A stretch of DNA of 64,000 nt from Orthonyx spaldingii (lineage: Eukaryota > Chordata > Aves > Passeriformes > Orthonychidae). Position numbers and translations under genes: made by a program. The notes under the pieces are model-generated. The model was given only the letters and a program-made list of their open reading frames with translations, was not told the DNA's origin and did no database searches. This document shows, one piece after another, positions 1 to 11,790 of the stretch (the stretch's first letter is position 1; the number at the start of each line of letters is the position of its first letter). The stretch covers positions 290,809 through 354,808 of the forward strand of contig VZTJ01000624.1 in NCBI GenBank assembly GCA_013397795.1, given 5' to 3'.

Positions 1-1799
1 GTTTCTATTTTCAGTGGTACGCAGTTTTGACAGGACAGCCAAGTGTCAGAAATTATTCTAGAATTTGGATCATGCTTGTAAACAATTCTGGTTAAAGAGA
101 GGAAATAAAGGAAAAGAATTTCGAAAATACCAAATACAAAATTCTTTTAAAAACTATTTCCTTTTCAAAAAGGCATTTTTAATGCAAAACTGCCAACATC
201 AGTTAAAACAGATAATTCAGAAACTTAAAAAAGTAATGAAATAAAATATTTCATTTTCATTTTCAACAACAAAGAAGTCTTTTAAACCTGGGGCTCTGTT
301 TCATTTTGTTTTTTCTTTTTCTCCCATTTAATATCGATTTGGCCCAAAGTGAAAATATTTTGGCTTTCCGAATTAGTTAGGCAGCCTGAGAAAACAGTTA
401 TTCATTTAATTAGTGTTGTGTTTGGGCTGTAATCTTCTTGGTGAAAATACAGAACACTTGGTGCCTGTCTGTGTGCTGATACCTCCAAAGGTCCTAGCAT
501 TGGGTCTGGACTCAGGAGAGGGACAGCTGCAGCAGCAGGGACATCTGAGTAACCGTACCTGGCTGATTGGCAGGATACATTGCCTTGGAGGTGACACCAC
601 ACTTGCAGGGAATGCTGCTTCCTGACCTGTTTGTTTGTTAGAGTAGCACCATGTTTTTATGCCTCAAGCTCCTGGCTTGGGTAGCAGTGAGCTTGTACTT
701 GTATGTACCGTCTTCGTGGATCTAGCTGTTTTCTCTTCAACACATGTTATAAATACACTTTTATGGCTCACCTTGGAATATGCCTCTGTATATTTGCCTT
801 GTGTCTTTTTTGGATGAAGCTATTTAATTGGATTCGGCATCCTGAAGTTAAATTCCAATTGAATATTACTTGCCGGAGATCATTCTTGGAGAGAGCAGAA
901 CACTTTATGTTACACATGAGTGAGCAGATTGTTCCAAGGCTCAGCCAGGGTCTGTGCTCCCCTCAGCATCTTATGTGAAAGCTCAAAAATATCCTGCAAA
1001 CTCTTTCATTCCTGGTTAGGTTTAAACCGAGATTAGTTAGAGATTCTTCTCCTTTATTCTCTTAAATAAGCCCAGAACAAGGTATTAAAAGCTGTTGGTA
1101 TCATTCTACTGCTACTAAAGTCTATCCTAATATTTCAAGCAGAATCTGTACTGTGTACAGCTGTATTACTGGGTCCAAACACAAGCGACATGCAGGAACA
1201 TGGAGATATTAACATGTTGCTTTGCTGTGCTAATTCAGCTGACTCCATCAGTAAGACAGAAAACTTGCATTGCTGGAGACAATAGTAATGCCAGTGCAAA
1301 AAGCAGTATTAATCCAACAAACACTGTTTTCAGTGGCAGAGTGTGTGATATGCATGACTTTGCAATTTTGCCATCCCGTGTGCTACACTACCTTACACAA
1401 CCATTACGTACTGCTTGCCGTACCTGTCTGGGTTGAGAGGAGCTTGTGGGCTAGTTCCTGTGCCTGGGGCTGCACCATCACAAATGTATCTTCTCTCAAG
1501 AGAGAAGACATGTACAGTAGATGAGACATCTCATTACCTCTACATTTGTTGGCCTCTGCCTTTCCTCAGAAAAGGGAAGCAAGAAGCCTCTTTCTTACAA
1601 AAGTTCTATAATTAAAGTGCCTATAATTAATATCAAAGCACATTAAGGTTGAGAAACATTCATCATATATACATACAGAACTTCTAAGCAGAAAACTAGG
1701 TCAATGGTCACTTTGCCAAAACTCTTCCAACTGAGTTGGAATCAAATGTTTAGCTTCAGGCAAGGCTTCTGAAATGTTGTAATTTGCTTTCAATTTGAT

Positions 1800-1945
1800 G
1801 CCTGGTGCTGTGTCTCCTTGAGCTGGGTACTCTGTGGCTGGCTGGAGCGCCGGGGTCAGACCCAGGCTGTGACACACAGCTCCATGCTTGGCAGCAGCTG
1901 CCTCCTGGGAACCCCAGCAAACACCTGCACACACACACACACACT
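1800..1945. repeat. GC-richer patch ending in a short CA microsatellite
   Basis: About 120 bases of visibly higher GC than the surroundings end in an uninterrupted CA run at 1929-1944. A minus-strand open frame of 108 codons (1701-2027) crosses it, but the protein is dominated by the repeat translation (alternating Cys-Val) and resembles nothing I know. It may be an old, unrecognised transposon fragment. Confidence 0.5.
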
Positions 1946-4900
1946 TGCACTCTATGCAACCAGAGCTAAGAAATAAAGGCCAGTTTACGTCTCCTATTCC
2001 CCTTTGTATATGTGTGAAGTAGAACACGTAAGGAATTAAAAAAAAAAAAAATCAAATAGGAACTTAAAATGAAATCCGAATATATCAATAACTAAGCCAA
2101 ATGTACATGTGAATACAGATTGCATATCTATGGATTGATATGCCAGACACATAAAAGAAACTGGGAAAATTCACATAGAGTTTACAGCTGTCCCAGATGC
2201 TCAGCACTCAGCTTTGTTGTTGAAAAAAAGAGTGGGAAAATCACTAAGGTTTAATAATAAAATATTTCCATTGAACTTTTTTTGTTCTGGCTTGTTTTGG
2301 TTTTTGTTTTATTTATATTTTTTTATTTGTCAGAACAGTTCTTACTGATTTATAACCAAGAGAATTATAAAATTTTTATTACAGCAGAATATAGAACACC
2401 AAGCAATACTTTATATCAGTACTAGGAGATTTTTAATACTTTATGCATTTAAATGGAATGTTATATAGAACTCTAAGAATGGAAGATTGCATATTTTTCA
2501 GGAAGTCTGAATCTGATAATTGAAGAAGGTAATAATCTTGTCTTAGATTAAAATAAATTTTTCCTTGCAACAGCTAAGGGGAAGAGAAAGAGAGAGTGAT
2601 GCTATTGATTTTAAAGTATTTTAAATTAAGAAAAAAACCAAACCATAAAACTAAACCATACCCAAACATAAAACTTATCACTTCCCATAGGATTTTAATA
2701 CAGGTATGATGATATTCACCAAGAACAGATGGAACCATGGTGGAGGATAACCTAACCAATTCTCCTGCGTGGGTTACATACCAATATTTTTTCATATTCC
2801 AGAGCCAGAAGCCATCACACCCTAGAGTTCTGAGAAACAGATGAAATCCCAGAGTAGCTCTTAAACATAAAGTAACCAGGTCTTTTCTAACCTTAACGAT
2901 TTTAGGACTCTAAGTTTCTACTCTGTTAGAGAGTCCTGTCCTGGCCACTGAATCCAATGTAACACGGCAGTGTTGGGTGCAGAAATTCTTGCTGAGTCCT
3001 GCTACCCTTGCAGGAGGTTTCAGCTCACGGCCTTACCTGTGCTGTTCCAGACCTGGCGGGGTCTGAACATGTGAATTGTATAAGAGTTGCAGAAACTGAG
3101 AGCCAAAAGTTGAACATCTCCACTGAGGTTTTCAACCTTCTACAGTAAAGGAGCAGGGTGTCCTCTACACAGGTAATACCAAGCTGAGCCCATATTGTGC
3201 TGAGCTCTCATCTCCGTTTCACCATGTACTCTGAGCATTCCTGAAACACAGCAAGAAACAGGCTTGTTCTTGTGAACGATTGGTCTGTTTGACCTCTTGA
3301 AATTTTGTTTTGGTGGGAGGGAGGGAATTTTCTGACAGAAAATATTCTTTAATTTTATATTTTAATATTTTTCAACATTTGTTTGTCTTTTGTCTAATTT
3401 AATTTCTTATTAGTACTGTTTTGATGTTAAGTTATAAAATATTATTTGTGTAAATGGTATATCAAAATTGTTTTCAGAAATTACAATTTTTCAAGGTATT
3501 GTCATTGGGAAGCCTGTTAGTAGATGGTCCAAACAAATTCAGTATTATTTTCTTTGCACAAAAAAAGTGCAAGACATTTTGACATTCCATCAATTTATTA
3601 ACTAGTATTCATGTACTGACCATAGCAAATCTGTCCAAGTAGGTAAGGAAAGAGAAGAACCCTTTACTGGTAAATTACTGGCAGAAGTGCAGGAAAAAGC
3701 TTGCTGAAAATATTTTTTATCATCAGTCCAGGAACGGACTGTGGCTTTTACAGCTGATTCTGCCACATGTAACTGGGCTGTGCCTCATCTTTTTCTTGTG
3801 TTTGGGGAAAAATAATTTCTATCCAGAAATAAGAATGTTAAAAGTAGAAAAATTCTTTACCAATGCAGCTATGATACCAAATGCTATTTTATCTTGTAAG
3901 ATTGTGGTGGCTTATCCTTACATTTTTCTTCATCGCTGATGCAAGGCACCTATGTCTTTCTGTATATATCGAAGACTGTCATAAGTAATAAAATTATGGA
4001 ACAAAAATATATTAAAAAATGTGTATATAAAAGACTAAGTCCCCCTGTGGAAAGCACATCAAGAATAAAAAGTAAAAGGACTGTAGTATGTAAAAGGAAT
4101 TGGAATTAAATACAACCACACAGTTGAACGGGGTTTAGAAGTTTCCACAGGACTTGATGGAAAATATACATTGCTTCTATGAGAAGATTTGGGTTTATTA
4201 GTAATAGTCTGGGTAAAATTTCAGGATTTAAGAGAATACCAATAAAACGAAACTGACACTAACCAGACCATGCTATAAATACCACACAAAGAGACCAAAC
4301 AAGCCCTTTAGTGAGAGACATGCTTGACGTTCTGCTTCACTGCTAGTCTGTAACAATAGGAAGAAACCTGTTGTCTCTGTAGAATTAGTTCAGTTAAATA
4401 AACTGCTCAAAATGCTATTGTTTAGGTCTGACAGCAGCTGCTTACTGTGGTTTCTGTTTATGCATGATCAGGTGATGCAGTTTAGAGTCTGCTGCAGTGC
4501 GCCTGTAACACACATGCATTTTAAACTGTGCCATTTGGCATATAGAGTCAGTCTGTGTTGCTTTGCATAAATTCCTCTTGGTTTTGTTCTCACCAAGTGG
4601 CAAGCATAGCAATGCAAGTTGCTCCTCTAAGGGGGACATTTTCAGAAATTCATTTCTATGAAGGCAAATTGGCTTATGCCTCTAATTTAGTTGCATATAA
4701 CTCTCACAGCAATTATGCTTTTCCTATTTGACTGCAAATACAAACTTGAGTTTGGATGGCAGCATAAAATCTGTAGTAAAAAAAAATCGATTATTGTTCT
4801 GAGTATCAGCAGAAGACTTTTTTTTCTGAATGGCAGACATAAAGATTAGGAGTAAAATTCTCTGATATATTATTTCTACAAGGAGACTGAATTTCATTCT

Positions 4901-7900
4901 GATAAGGAATATATGTGTTGTTAATAAGTGTGCATTTTTTAAATGAACAAGACAGGTTACATTTCTGAAAGCTCCTTCAGACATTAAATAATACAGGCAC
5001 ATTCAAATGTTTCATTTAGTAGTTGGTTTTTCTTTTACTAAATTTGTGGTGGACACTCAGGTCTGGGATAGAACACGGATATCAATAAATATGTTCGCTA
5101 TACCGCTTAGGTGAAGCCATTCAGCCTTTTCAGAATTGTGACCTATAATATTTTACTAATACAAACTTTGTGCTCACTGGTAATCATGGGATAATAATTC
5201 ACTAAACAGCTAGAAGAGAGCTCAGCTCAAGCTCCACACAGACATATGTCAGAAACAGATTATAGGGTAAGAGGCAGAGAAAATTAAATTTTAACTCCCC
5301 CCCTCATACATAAACTCAAAAGACTGTCCAAAACAAATATATCCTCAGCTGTTAGGAAGGACAGAAATCAGTACTGAAAACTGGATTAAAGCATTGGTTT
5401 CATGGGGACAGAAGGGAGCAGAAAGCAAACTTCCTATTTCCAGCTGACTCTCACTGAAAGCATGATCATCTAATCTGATGCAGGAAAAGCTTTAGCTGAA
5501 GTCAACAAGGCTGATCCCTTTAAAGTTCCTGAGAAGTTCACAATTCATAATAAATGAATAAACTGAGTAATTGAAAATTAATACCAGCACTTAGACTGTT
5601 CTCTGTAGCATAAAAGAAACAAAATATGAGATGAAATTCATAGAGATCCTTATATTTTCCAAATTATGCTAAAACATGGAAATCTATTTTCTTAACTCTA
5701 ACATATATTTATAAGTTTAGTATCAGGGAGTTGCAATAAATGTCATATTATTATGCAGAATGCTTTGTAGCTCATTTATATGTTTATAGTAAATTTGAGG
5801 CCCATGAATCAGGATTTAAAGACTAGTAGTTTTTACGAATAAAGATTTCTGATTCAGGTTTTAAACTCAGAAAAAATGGGCACAAAACAAAACCAGATTT
5901 TACCTAGGCTATCAGATTAGAATGGATAAGATTCACAAACTGGGGAATTATATAAATTATCTGGTAGAATAAGAAATGTCAATTTTTTTTCTTAGATTGA
6001 AAAAAGAATGTTTATGGTGTCAAGTCATCATTGTGATTTATTGAATAGCACTGTTTTTGGAGATGAAGTGAATGCTGCATTTGGTGCTTTGAATCTGAAA
6101 GTAGGAAGAAATATATAGCTTGGGTTTTTTGTTTTGTTTTGTTTTTCCTTTAATTCAGAGGTAACCCATAGTCTTCAACTGACAATGATATGTTCCATTT
6201 AACATTAAATTTACATCAACATGTTAATCAGTAGCACAAGATATTCAGAATAAATTTTTAGTGTGATTAAAGTATTCACATTCTGAACATGACATTTAGT
6301 TGAATTAAATTCATTAAAACACAACTAAAAGGCCAGACAGTTGGAATATTAAATCAAGAAAATTTAACAGCTTGATTCTGTTTATTTGCATTCTTCTCTA
6401 AGTACTGAGAAAGATGACTGTGTGCCTTTGAAAATTTTTCAAATGTGATTGTTTACACATGTAAATGAGGATATAAAATATAAGTAAAATCAGATTCAAG
6501 GTAGTGTATTGTACCACAATGCTTTATTAGAAACAACAGATCTCAAATAAGTTTACCAAAGAGGTTAGAGTACTAAATCAGCTAAGGTGTGGTAAGGCAT
6601 AGAGAAAGGAGTTCATGGGGTGTTCCTAGGTAAATAATCTCTACCTGAGAATGTGATGTAGCTTGTTTTATTCCAGCCTGGTATCAAAATACATAAAGCA
6701 TTACTGCCTTTCTTCTGGATCAGAGTGAATTTGGCCAGAACAAGGCCAAGTTCTTATCATGATAATCCCCATGAGCTTAGAGCAAGGAGGTTTTGGCCTA
6801 TGTTTAATTAAAGCTGCATTACGGTACTTAGACATCTGTTACATTTGCACATTGTGGGTCAAGGGCTCAGCTCAGACTTCTCTTCTGTGGTCTGTATGGC
6901 CACTGCTGAACCTTTTTTCCCCCTCCAATATTCTTCATAGCTAAATCATGACTTCCATGTTCAAGGACACTCTCCCTCATCAGGTAAAGGCAGGTAACCT
7001 GGTCCTTATTTTCTAGGATTTTGAGATTTTAAGGTGCATATTCAAGAATAGAAACCTTCCAAAGAAGTTTAATGAGCCACAGTGTGCAACCAGTAATGGG
7101 GATAGACGCAAACTTTATCTTTAAGTCTGACTCCTGGAATGATAAGGCGGGTATCTAAGCATTGCAGTTAGGTACAATGTTCTAATGTCTTTGTTTGAAT
7201 ACCTGCAAACAATTGTTTTCCCACATTTGCACAATTCTTTGCTATTTCTGTCTTTTATTTTATATCATACATATTGGCACTTTCTTTCTTTCCCTTCCTG
7301 CCCCCACCCAAAACAACCTAATGCAAGAAATTCATCTGTCTTTATATTAGCCTTTAGTTTCAGTCAATGAGACTAACCACATGACTAAAGATTTAGACAT
7401 ATACGTCCTTAAAAAATACCTATGGCAGTTTAAGATTGCCTTCTTTCCCCCTCTTAAATTACTTCTGTCATGGCTCTATTGACATGAGAGAATATTTGAG
7501 TGCCCTGCAGGCACCTCAGAGAAAAGTACTGCAGTTTTCATTGAAAATTTTTGCCTTAGATCCATGTAAAAAGTTGTTTTGAAGTGTTTTGCTAAATTAG
7601 CTCCTCTCCAGCAACTTTGTTAGTGTTTCCATGGCTGAATCTCCTCCCTTCCTTACCTTCCACTAAAAGGAAGATTGCCATGGGCAACTGCTCATGTCTA
7701 GTAAATTTTTAAGGAAAGATGCAATGTTCATCATGCTACCATCTACAAAAGGGCTGGCCAAGGTCTCCCCACAACCCCAGCAAGGGGCAACACAAGCCTC
7801 TTGAATACAGACAACTCCTTGGACCAGATAATTGTTGAAGGGCACAGGTACGGAAAAGCTCATATTATTTACCATCTGTGTCTGAAATAATATTCTTGTA

Positions 7901-8839
7901 ACTTAAAATGTCTCATGTTGGATCTCTCTTAGGAATGGTGGCTAATTCGTGGTATCAGTCTTTTTAGGAAAAATATATGCATATGAATATTTATATATGC
8001 ATGAATACGTATGTGTATCTGGATATATATATATATGATATTTACTAAATGACATGGTGTGAATACAATTCTTTAAGGAAAAAAGAGATTGTTTATCATT
8101 AAGTCTTAGATTTTCCTGGATTTTTGCTCTACTGCCAGTTTAGACCTGCTGAATTTATTCCAAAAAATTAATGAAAAATGAATTTTTTTTGGAAATATGT
8201 CAGTGAAGCTCATTGTTCATCTATTGTTAGTAAATATATGAACTTTAAGTGATCAGGCAATGCATTTTAATACTCTTGTCCTTACTGATCCTTGAGAAAA
8301 AGAAGAAGAAAAATTTTTATTCTCATGCTGGGAAATGCTTTATTTTGGTAAAGAATCCTTCAAAATAACAAAAAATGAAGGCTCACTTATGCAAATAAGT
8401 AACTTTTTTCTAACTTTAAAAAATTTCATCTGTAAAGTTTTGGGTCTGAACTTTGGCCTAATCTAAAGAAGTATCAAATCCTCCTCTGATGAACTGTTAA
8501 GGATACCTCTCAGCGACTTTTCCCACAATTTTAGGAAAGTGATATGTTCTGGCTCAGTGAAGACAGAATCTGAAAATTTCATAGTGCAAGGCTTTATATT
8601 CTAAAAGCACATAAGAGAAACAATATATAACCTAATCAGTTTGCTGAACAGCAAGTGTATTTCTTTCAAAGTACATAGCTTCTGCAAAATATTATTTATA
8701 TAGTTCTTGCAAATTGGTTTGAAGTGTTGTTTAGACAATCTTATTATGTATAAAGATAAAAACTTCCATCAAGAAATTATGCAAAAGAAAATGGACACAC
8801 CAGCTGGATAAATCTATCATACATTGGCAAAAAGCAACA

Positions 8840-9340
8840 AGCACTTTTAATTAGCTGAGTGAATGTAGTTTGTTGAATGTTGAAAGCACAGACTCACTCA
8901 TATTAAAATGTGCCTAATTTTCTGTGAAAAAGTCCCATCTGAACAGCCCTGACCATAGTCAATCATACTAAAAGCCACTGGTGCTTTATTTGATTTACCA
9001 ATATAAAATGCAAATGAGGTGATTAAGTGGAGTGGCAGACATAGTAGGGCCTCTTTCAAGCCATCAAGTTAAATGCAAGCAGACAGAAAACTGGCTGTGC
9101 AAAGAAAATTTTAGCATATTCGTTTGATTAGTGCTACAAAAATTTAATTAGGTTGGCTAATTACTTGACAAATTGCTCTACACTAGAGAAAAGGCAGACC
9201 ATGTTTTATTCCTGCAAAAACTCTGTGTGTATTTTAGCCCAAATGCTATCTGCCAATTTGCAAAAGCGTTATTAAATGAATGAAGAATGGTACAACAGTC
9301 TCCAACAATGGCAGATTGTATAATGCATATAATTAGAGAA
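8840..9340. promoter_or_regulatory. Candidate conserved non-coding element (homeodomain/POU motif cluster)
   Basis: This stretch has no simple repeats or transposon hallmarks and is dense in sites typical of developmental enhancers. TAATTA cores lie at 8848, 9145, 9158 and 9330, an octamer-like ATGCAAAT at 9008-9015, an NKX2-type TTAAGTGG at 9023-9030 and a GATTA at 9126. Two of the TAATTA cores sit 13 bp apart inside one 20 bp stretch. AT-rich DNA produces TAATTA by chance, so the cluster alone is weak evidence. The call is inference and depends on alignment with other birds and mammals. Confidence 0.25.
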
Positions 9341-10959
9341 GGCGCACACTACTATATCCATATGTCCATGATCCCTCATGTCTAAAAATATTTAACACAA
9401 TATTTCCAGAAAAAAAAAAACTGTCAAAACAGATTATTACAAGGTTATCAATTCTTCATAAGAGCAATATATAGAGAACACTCATTAGTGGAAAACACAG
9501 CTCATCCAAAGCAGAACCTCTTCACCTAAATGAACTCTACCAAATACAGTAACACTTTATCTGTACATTGCTAAAAGGAAATAACATACACTGTACAGCT
9601 AAGGGATGTGTCTCTCTTTTGTTAAGCAATGCCAAGAACATTAGTTCTCTGGGAAAGAGAAAAAAAAGAAAAATTTGGAGGAATTTCACATTTTGCAATT
9701 TTATTGGTGTGAATAGGCCATATAAGAAAAACATCAGGACTTTAGGTAGAGTAATACGTTTCATTTCTTGTTTGTCTATTTGCATTCACACACCACAAAA
9801 GATGCCAATTTTTATTCAGGAGACTGCATTTTCTTTTGCTGGCATTCAACGTAACCAATCAGCCTCTGCTGACTCAAACATCATGATAAGATAAATAGAT
9901 ACCCACTTTATCTACTCAAGTGGAAAAAATAAGTATCATATTATATAAACATAATGCATTGCAATTGGCAATTAGATACTGCATTTAACTCAGGATAAAA
10001 CAATGTCTTAGGAAACCAAGGAATATGTGAGATCTCTTTTAACAATCATCATACATGTGCATGCAGGAATAAAATATTATTTCTTGCAATTAGCAGTTCT
10101 CAACTTCTTTTCTACCTTGCCAATATGCTTTTAGATGTACAGTCTTAGTGAGACATCAAAAACCTTAAATCAAGTATAATTTCAGTTTAACTCAATGTAG
10201 GTATTAGTCTGTGACTACACTTGTTTCCGAAAGAATATATGTTAAAACAAATTTTAATTTCTTTGCAGTTTGCCTGAACAATTGCTAAACTCTATTTAAT
10301 AAGAAGATAAACGTGCTTTCTGATGATTTTTAAAGGAAAATAGCCAAACACGGTATTTTGGTCTTTATATCCTGATTCTTCAAAATTCATGCTTTTCAAA
10401 AGATGATGCTCGTTACTGCATTTACACCTTTTGCAACAAAATTTAAAATATTTGAAATTCCTTTTCACTTAAAAAGCTCTTGTTTATACTGAAATAATCC
10501 AGAAAGAAGATAATAATTATTTTGAAACTATTCACATGAGAATAGAAAAAATTACGATTTGCTACACTACTATAGTCCTCTTTCATTAAAGCAATAGGAA
10601 AGGCAATGCAAGGTCAGAAAATGCTCCACCATCCAAACAACTAGCTTGATCCTAGCTCTGGCATGTCCTGATATTCAGAAGACTCATCTGCATCATCTGC
10701 ATAGAGGTAGAACTTAATATTATCTGTACATTGCAAGAAAGATGCCACAAATTAATTTTCCAAGACAGAAATTCTTTAAAATAGTTAATATAAGGAGGGG
10801 AAGCAAAGCTTCATTTCAGTCCTGTTTTGTCACGTTCACCATAGGTATGAAAATCTGTGCAGTGATTCAGATCCTTCAATAAACTGGAATTTTGTAATGA
10901 AGTCTAAACTGAAAAATCACCATTTTTTGAGGATAAATATCTAACAAGATATTGAAAGC

Positions 10960-11790
10960 AGAGATTGCACAATCAATCCCAAAGTTTCCTTGAGTGTGTC
11001 AATGACAACTTCCTTATACAAGTGATTGATCAGCCAACAAGGAGAGGTGTCATGCTGGACCTTGTGCTGAGTAATAGGGAGGAGCTGGTGAGGAAGGTGG
11101 TGCTCCAATGCAGCCTTTACTGCAGTGACCAGGGTAGAGCTTGAGATCTTCATGGCAATGAGGAGGTCATGCAGTGAGCTCACTGCCCTGGACCTCAGGA
11201 GAACAAACTTTGGCTTCTTTAAGGACCTACTTGATAAAGTTTCATGGGAAAAAGCCCTGGAGGGCAGAGGGGCCCAGGAACGCTGGCTGGTATTCAAGGA
11301 TCACCTCCTCCAAGCTCAGGAGTAATTCATGCCAAAAATCAGACAAAAATGCCAGGAGGCCCCCATGGATAATGAGTTGCTGAGTAAACTCAGAACAAAA
11401 AAAGAAGCTTTCAGAAGGTGGAGACCTCCTAACAACCTTCCAGTATCAGAAGAGGCCTACAGGGAAGCTGGAGAGGTACTCTTCATCAGGAACTGTAGTG
11501 ACAGGACAAGGAGTAATGAGTACAAACTGAAAGAGGGGAAATTTAGGCTGGATATTAGGAAGAAATTCTTTACTCCAAGAGTGATGAGGCTCTGGAAGAG
11601 GTGACCCAAGGAGGATGAGGATGCCCCAACCCTAGCAGTGTTTAAATCCAGGCTGGATAAGGTCTTGAGCAACATAGTTTAGTGGAAGGTGTCCCTGTCC
11701 ACCCTGCCCAGGTGTCCCTGGCGGGGGGGGGGATTGGAACTAAATAATCTTTAAGGTCCCTTCAAACCCTTAACAGTCTATGATTCTATG
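10960..11790 (+). mobile_element. CR1 LINE, 5'-truncated, lacking the reverse transcriptase
   Basis: CR1 is a non-LTR retrotransposon whose ORF2 encodes an endonuclease (EN) and a reverse transcriptase (RT). The 5' part (about 11000-11440) encodes decayed pieces of the region after EN: a 'MLDLVLSNREELV' stretch near 11050-11100 and a 'FFKDLLDKVSWEKALEGRG' stretch at about 11210-11275, followed by a decayed 'RTKKEAFRRW' linker at 11390-11425. The sequence then passes directly to the last residues of ORF2 ('LKEGKFRLDIRKKFFT', about 11530-11575) and the 3' end, finishing in a ...TATGATTCTATG tail at 11790. The whole RT domain is absent, so the copy is internally deleted by roughly 1.5 kb relative to a full ORF2. 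Frameshifts separate the pieces. It is dead, and its orientation is plus. Confidence 0.85.

Larger units (their letters stand above)
1..10955. other. AT-rich non-coding block, no gene recognised
   Basis: I see no gene here on either strand. Open frames are at most about 108 codons and show no domain, motif or signal peptide that I recognise. Composition is strongly AT-rich, with many A and T runs. Small structured items are a 20 nt inverted repeat with 9 bp arms at 1489-1508, a short GC-richer patch with a CA run near 1800-1945, a run of 14 A at 2038-2051, a short TA run at 8022-8036, and a motif-dense segment at 8840-9340 that is listed separately. It could be intergenic DNA or the interior of a long intron; the sequence does not decide. 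Confidence 0.6.

Noticed and set aside
9568..9894. 108-codon plus-strand frame, open opposite an 82-codon minus frame
   Set aside because: AT-rich composition, a basic biased protein, no recognisable motif and no start context supporting translation.
11701..11740. Run of nine G near 11725 as a G-quadruplex
   Set aside because: A single G run within the CR1 3' end; the four separated G tracts a quadruplex needs are not present.
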